Source: CAZMVY01 sp964617875 | GTDB lineage: Bacteria; Planctomycetota; Phycisphaerae; UBA1845; PWPN01 | NCBI GenBank assembly: GCA_964617875.1 | Contig: CAZUAI010000053.1 | Span: 1-37,076 of the forward strand | Direction: 5' to 3' | Length of the DNA: 37,076 bases | In this document: piece after piece, positions 33,176 to 37,076 of the stretch | How positions within the stretch are numbered: the first letter of the stretch is position 1 | Layout of the letters: the number at the start of each line of letters is the position of its first letter | Notes under the pieces: generated by a model | What the model saw: only the letters and a program-made list of their open reading frames with translations | Databases searched by the model: none | What the model was told of the DNA's origin: nothing | Translations under genes and position numbers: made by a program

Positions 33176-33487
33176 ATGGTAGACGTGATCAGGAAGGCGT
33201 TGTTGACGGGCGTCGGGCTGGCCGTTCTCACGAAGGAGAAGGCCGAGGAGGTTGCGCGGGAGTTTGCCCGGACCGCGGAACTCTCCGGCGACAAGGGCAA
33301 GGAGTTCGTGGACGAGGTCGTCTCCCGGTCGGAGAAGGCGCGGAAGGACCTCGAGGCGACGATCGAGCGGTACGTGGCGGAGGCCCTGCACCGCATGAAC
33401 ATCCCCACTCGCCACGACGTCGCCCAGCTCAGCGATCGGATCGCCGAGCTGGAGCGAATGCTGGCCGACAAGGGCCAGTCGCAGTAA
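33176..33487 (+). CDS. Phasin-like / PhaI-type helical protein
   Basis: A 103-residue, mostly helical protein. The first part (VIRKALLTGVGLAVLTKEKAEEVAREF) matches the short phasin-like proteins annotated as polyhydroxyalkanoate regulators. The C-terminus (RHDVAQLSDRIAELERML) is a heptad-like coiled coil. Phasins coat storage granules, but no PHA synthase is in the window, so a granule role is unproven. GGAG lies eight bases before the ATG. It is followed by ubiB with a gap of about 105 nt on the same strand, so the two are probably cotranscribed. Confidence 0.75.
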   Translation: MVDVIRKALLTGVGLAVLTKEKAEEVAREFARTAELSGDKGKEFVDEVVSRSEKARKDLEATIERYVAEALHRMNIPTRHDVAQLSDRIAELERMLADKGQSQ

Positions 33488-33592
33488 TCGGCGTTGCCGT
33501 CTTTCGCCGTCTGCGCGGCGCGGCGGATCGCGGGAATGGTCCGACGCGCTCTTTCCGTCCCCCTCGTCCTCGCCCCACGGGCGGAGGTCGCC

Positions 33593-35293
33593 ATGCCCAT
33601 TCGCAAAATCGGGATCGTGACGCGGACGTACCGGCACGTGAACCGGTATCGGCAGATCCTCACCGTGCTGTTCAAGTACGGTTTCGACGAACTGGTCGAC
33701 AGCCTCAAGATCGGTCAGTACGTCGAGATCGGCCTGCAACTGATTGCGCGCAAACGCGGCGAGCAGGTCGAGACGCTCACCCGGGCGCAACGCGTCCGCA
33801 TGGTCCTCGAGGAACTCGGCCCGACGTTCGTCAAGCTGGGGCAGGTCCTGTCGACACGCCCGGACCTCGTCCCGCCGGACATGGTGAAGGAGTTTGAGAA
33901 GCTCCAGAAGCACGTTCCGCCCTTCCCCTTCGCCAGGGCCCGCGAGATCATCGAGGCGGAGCTGCACCGGCCGTTGCACGAGGTCTTCGAGCGGATCGAC
34001 GAGACGCCGCTCGCCGCGGCCTCCATCGGCCAGGTACACCGTGCCACGTTGTGCGACGGCGACGAGGTCGTCGTGAAGGTGCAGCGGCCGGGCATTCGCC
34101 GGACGATTGAGGTGGACCTCGAGATTCTCCTGCACCTGGCCGTTCTGGCGGAGCGGCACCTCGAGGGCGCCAGACTCCACCGCCCCACGAGGGTCGTCGA
34201 GGAGTTCGCCCGTGTCATTGAGCAGGAGCTGGACTTCGCCGCCGAGGCGGCCCACCTCGAGCGGTTCGCCGCCCAGTTCCTCGACGACCCGACGATCTAT
34301 GTTCCGCAGGTGTATCGCGACGCGACGACGAGCCACGTGTTGACGATGGAGTACGTGGAAGGCGTGCATCCGGCGGACCGGCAGACGCTCGAGGCCGCGG
34401 GGCTGGATCCGAAGGTCGTCGTCGCCCGGGGCGCCGACCTGATCCTCCGCCAGGTCTTCGTGCACGGGTTCTTCCACGCCGATCCGCACCCGGGCAACAT
34501 CTTCGTTCTGCCGGGAAACGTGATCTGTTACCTTGATTTCGGCATGATCGGGCGGATCGACCGACGTTCGCGCGAGGACATCGCCGACCTCGTGCACGGC
34601 GTCGCGGCCCATGACGAGGCCAGGACGACGGCGGCGCTGCTCCGGCTGACTGAACGTGACGAGGACGTCGAGCCCGATACCCGCCGCCTCGAGCGGGACG
34701 TTGCCGAGTTCCTCGATCGCCACGTCGTGGCGCGCCTCGAGGAACTGGACCTGAGCGGGCTTCTGCAGCAGCTCGTCGATCTCGTCGGCCGCCACCGGCT
34801 GCGCATCCCCGCCGACCTCGTGATGATGCTCAAGGCGATGGGCACGGTCGAGGGTCTGGGCATGGTGCTCGACCCGGACTTCGACATGATCACGGCGGCC
34901 GAGCCCTACGTGCGAAAGCTCAAGATGGACCGGCTGAGGCCCGGGCGCATCGTGCGCGACCTGTACGAGTCCGGCGCGGAGCTGGCGCAACTGGCCCGCG
35001 AGATCCCGTTGGGCCTGCGCGACCTCCTCCAGATGGCCAAGCGAGGCCAGTTCCGCATGGGGTTCGAACACCGCGGACTCGAGAAGATGCTCGAAACGCA
35101 CGAGCAGATTTCCAACCGCATCGCGTTTGCGATCGTCGTGGCCGCGCTGATTGTCGGCTCGTCGCTGATGGTGCATGCCGGCATCCCGCCGCAATGGTTC
35201 GGCATCCCGGTCGTCGGCCTGGCGGGCTTCATCGCCGCCGGCCTGATGGGTTTCTGGCTCCTTGTCTCCATCGCCCGCCACGGGCGGATGTGA
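33593..35293 (+). CDS. ubiB: ABC1/UbiB-family atypical kinase
   Basis: A 566-residue protein of the UbiB/ABC1/ADCK family, ATPases required for quinone biosynthesis and possibly lipid handling. Motifs: KLGQ (81-84, in FVKLGQVLSTRPDLVP), the Ala-rich nucleotide loop AAASIGQVH (141-149), VVVKVQRPG with Lys162, EQELDFAAEAAHLERF, HADPHPGNIF and DFGMIG. Two hydrophobic helices near the C-terminus (AFAIVVAALIVGSSLMV and a following one) anchor it to the membrane. The start at 33593 is chosen because GGAGG lies five bases upstream and the family N-terminus begins there; a longer frame to 33494 has no support. Confidence 0.9.
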   Translation: MPIRKIGIVTRTYRHVNRYRQILTVLFKYGFDELVDSLKIGQYVEIGLQLIARKRGEQVETLTRAQRVRMVLEELGPTFVKLGQVLSTRPDLVPPDMVKEFEKLQKHVPPFPFARAREIIEAELHRPLHEVFERIDETPLAAASIGQVHRATLCDGDEVVVKVQRPGIRRTIEVDLEILLHLAVLAERHLEGARLHRPTRVVEEFARVIEQELDFAAEAAHLERFAAQFLDDPTIYVPQVYRDATTSHVLTMEYVEGVHPADRQTLEAAGLDPKVVVARGADLILRQVFVHGFFHADPHPGNIFVLPGNVICYLDFGMIGRIDRRSREDIADLVHGVAAHDEARTTAALLRLTERDEDVEPDTRRLERDVAEFLDRHVVARLEELDLSGLLQQLVDLVGRHRLRIPADLVMMLKAMGTVEGLGMVLDPDFDMITAAEPYVRKLKMDRLRPGRIVRDLYESGAELAQLAREIPLGLRDLLQMAKRGQFRMGFEHRGLEKMLETHEQISNRIAFAIVVAALIVGSSLMVHAGIPPQWFGIPVVGLAGFIAAGLMGFWLLVSIARHGRM

Positions 35294-35518
35294 TTCAGGG
35301 CGACGAGCCTTCATGTCCGGGCCGTGACTGCGCGGGCGACCGTTATCGGGCGTTCGGCCCCGTTGTCTCGGCTGGCCCATTCCGGCCATCAGGTCAAGTC
35401 TCGTTCCGGGTCCGTCGATACTACCATTGCGGCACGCTTCGCCCGCAGGGAATTTGCCTGTGAGGCACAGCTCGATCCTTTCACACAAGGGAGTCGATTC
35501 AAAGGGGACTTTCTATCT

Positions 35519-37054
35519 ATGACGTGCAGGCCGGGTCCGCAGCGAGTGTCTTACGCTTTGTCCGCTTTGTGCCTGTATGTGGCTGTGCCGGTGGTGGCGG
35601 TCCCTCCGGCGGCCACGAGGCCGGCGGATAGGATCGGGGCCGATGAGGCCCTCCAGCGCCTGAAGGAGGGCAACGCGCGCTTTGTCGCGGGCGAAAGCGC
35701 TCACCCCAATTCCGACGCCGCCCGGCGCGTCGAGACGGCCCGGGGCGGCCAGCACCCGTTTGTCACCGTGGTCGCGTGTTCCGATTCGCGCAGTCCGGTC
35801 GAGCGTTTGTTCGACCAGGGCATCGGCGACGTGTTCGTGATCCGCGTGGCCGGCAACGTGTGCGACACCGACGAGGTCGGCTCGATCGAATACGGCGTCG
35901 ATCACCTGGGCACGCCGCTGCTGGTCGTGCTGGGTCATACGCTGTGCGGAGCGGTGACGGCGGTGACGACCGGCGCGGAGGTTCACGGCAACATCCCGCC
36001 GCTCGTCGAGAATATCAAACCGGCCGTCGCGGCGGCGCAGAAGGCGCACCCGGACCTGCACGGGAAGGACCTCGTGCCGGCGGCGATCAAGGCGAACGTG
36101 TGGCAGGCCATCGACGACCTGATGCGGACCAGCCCCACTACGCGGAAGCTGGTGCGGGCGGGCAAGCTGAAGGTCCTCGGGGCGATCTACGATCTGGAGA
36201 GCGGAAAGATCGAGTGGCTGGGATCGCACCCGGAGGAGTCCCGGCTGCTGGACTACACGGGCGGAGGCCCCGGCGATCACAGTGCTGCCGGCCATGCCGC
36301 GGCGTCAATCGCACATGATGCTACGGCGGCTCCCGGTGGTCACAAGGGCGGGGACACCCGTCCGGCCGGCGCAGCCGCGCACGGAGGGACGCACGACGCG
36401 GCCGGAGGCGGTACGGGCGGCGGGAAAGAGACTGCCGCCGCCGCGCATGTGGAAAAGGTGACACTGGTCGATCCGGCCAGATTGGCGGAACTGGATCGCG
36501 CGAGGCATCGAACCCCGGAGAACGCCGTCGCGGTCAAGCCGGCCGCGAAGACCGGCATGGGGCTTCTGTGGAAGGTCGTGATCGGCCTGGTGGTGATCGG
36601 GCTTGTCGGTGGGATCGGCCTCAAGACGGGGATTCTGGCCAACACCGGCGTTGCGGGCAAGCTCTACGCCGGTTTCGGGCTTGTCGTGCTGCTGGCCGTC
36701 GGACTGGGCTACGTGGGGTACCACAGCCTGACGGTTGTCGCCATCGAGGACCGGTGCGCGCTCAGCGCCGCGGACGTGAACATGAGGGCGGCCAAGGCCG
36801 GTTCGCAGCAGCATGAGTTCCTGTTGGTGGGCATGGAGAACCGGGCCCAGGGCGAGGAACTGCTGAAGGAGCACAAGGAGGTCGTGAAGGGGATTCACGA
36901 TGAATTCGCCGTCCTCCGCGAATGCGACCCGGACGGCCGGCAGGCGGCCGTGATCGGCGCCATCGAGGAAGCAACGAAGAAGTACGACAAGAGCTTCGCG
37001 GACATCGTGGAGAAGTACCACGAACGAATGGCACTGCCGTCCCAAGTGGTTTAG
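35519..37054 (+). CDS. Periplasmic beta-carbonic anhydrase fused to a chemoreceptor-type sensor segment
   Basis: A 511-residue protein. A hydrophobic export signal (about 10-30) leads to a complete beta-carbonic anhydrase (40-245) with zinc ligands and partners C-S-D-S-R (Cys87, Asp89, Arg91) and H-T-L-C (His140, Cys143). It would interconvert CO2 and bicarbonate outside the cytoplasm. A Gly/Ala/His-rich linker follows (248-345), then two membrane helices (349-368 and 383-402). The second helix, KLYAGFGLVVLLAVGLGYVG, is the classic start of methyl-accepting chemotaxis receptors, and the rest resembles a four-helix-bundle ligand domain. It ends at a TAG in that domain, with no HAMP or signalling region. 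The stop may reflect truncation or frameshift, or a natural short form; sequence after the window is needed. AGGGG lies 11 bases before the ATG. Confidence 0.8.
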   Translation: MTCRPGPQRVSYALSALCLYVAVPVVAVPPAATRPADRIGADEALQRLKEGNARFVAGESAHPNSDAARRVETARGGQHPFVTVVACSDSRSPVERLFDQGIGDVFVIRVAGNVCDTDEVGSIEYGVDHLGTPLLVVLGHTLCGAVTAVTTGAEVHGNIPPLVENIKPAVAAAQKAHPDLHGKDLVPAAIKANVWQAIDDLMRTSPTTRKLVRAGKLKVLGAIYDLESGKIEWLGSHPEESRLLDYTGGGPGDHSAAGHAAASIAHDATAAPGGHKGGDTRPAGAAAHGGTHDAAGGGTGGGKETAAAAHVEKVTLVDPARLAELDRARHRTPENAVAVKPAAKTGMGLLWKVVIGLVVIGLVGGIGLKTGILANTGVAGKLYAGFGLVVLLAVGLGYVGYHSLTVVAIEDRCALSAADVNMRAAKAGSQQHEFLLVGMENRAQGEELLKEHKEVVKGIHDEFAVLRECDPDGRQAAVIGAIEEATKKYDKSFADIVEKYHERMALPSQVV

Positions 37055-37076
37055 TGCCGGGCGGTTACGTTTTCAT

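Noticed and set aside
33101..35488. Long minus-strand open frame opposite phasin and ubiB
   Set aside because: Shadow of the coding strand; no start signal or motif.
1..37076. CRISPR arrays, insertion sequences, tRNA genes, attachment sites
   Set aside because: No spaced direct repeats, transposase or integrase motifs, cloverleaf sequences or tRNA-3'-end duplications were seen on reading through.

Overview
This is a high-GC bacterial chromosome segment (by eye about two thirds G+C) with dense, ordinary gene spacing and no phage, transposon, CRISPR, tRNA or rRNA signature. The gene set suggests a member of the Planctomycetota, possibly a Phycisphaerae-like lineage. It includes a PEP-CTERM secreted protein, a DUF1573 protein beside a rhodanese and a MauE-type membrane protein, a GlmU-like protein with a divergent N-terminus, a NUDT22-like Nudix protein and a probable (Re)-citrate synthase. 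This assignment is inference from family knowledge; no marker gene such as rRNA is present. A (Re)-citrate synthase, if correct, hints at an anaerobic or facultative ancestor.

Layout. 1-723 is a long non-coding stretch with a good promoter at 311-339. It leads into the PEP-CTERM protein (724-1617), which ends at a terminator shared with the convergent nucleoside-permease-like MFS gene. Next on the minus strand are the DNA translocase ftsK (3140-5698) and a secreted GH29 alpha-L-fucosidase. A truncated GAF-domain fragment follows, then a NUDT22-like Nudix protein, a YbaK-type deacylase and an FHA protein. On the plus strand come hemW, a 42-residue membrane peptide, and the ribF-nrnA-vanZ operon; a minus-strand thioredoxin-like lipoprotein lies between. 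16088-19876 is a minus-strand run: sugar transporter, ribokinase, a fused threonylcarbamoyl-AMP synthase/low-molecular-weight phosphatase, and rpiB. Then come the (Re)-citrate-synthase-like gene, the GlmU-like gene and the divergent thyX. 23930-30104 is a complete tripartite RND efflux operon (outer membrane factor, adaptor, pump) with a promoter flanked by a palindrome. 30665-33031 is a translationally coupled DUF1573-rhodanese-MauE operon. 33176-35293 carries a phasin-like protein and a UbiB-family kinase. The window ends with a periplasmic beta-carbonic anhydrase fused to transmembrane helices and the beginning of a chemoreceptor-type sensor domain.

How the genes fit together. Transporter, RbsK and RpiB would take ribose to ribulose-5-phosphate; the nucleoside-type permease and fucosidase fit scavenging of nucleosides and fucosylated glycans. 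The Sua5-phosphatase fusion next to rpiB recalls the Bacillus ywlC-ywlE-ywlF neighbourhood. The least conventional items are the carbonic anhydrase-sensor chimera, the three-module VanZ protein, the Sua5/YwlE-like fusion and the DUF1573-rhodanese-MauE operon. No wholly unknown multi-gene system is evident; the carbonic anhydrase-sensor chimera is the best candidate for undescribed biology. All family calls are from reading motifs; no database search was run.
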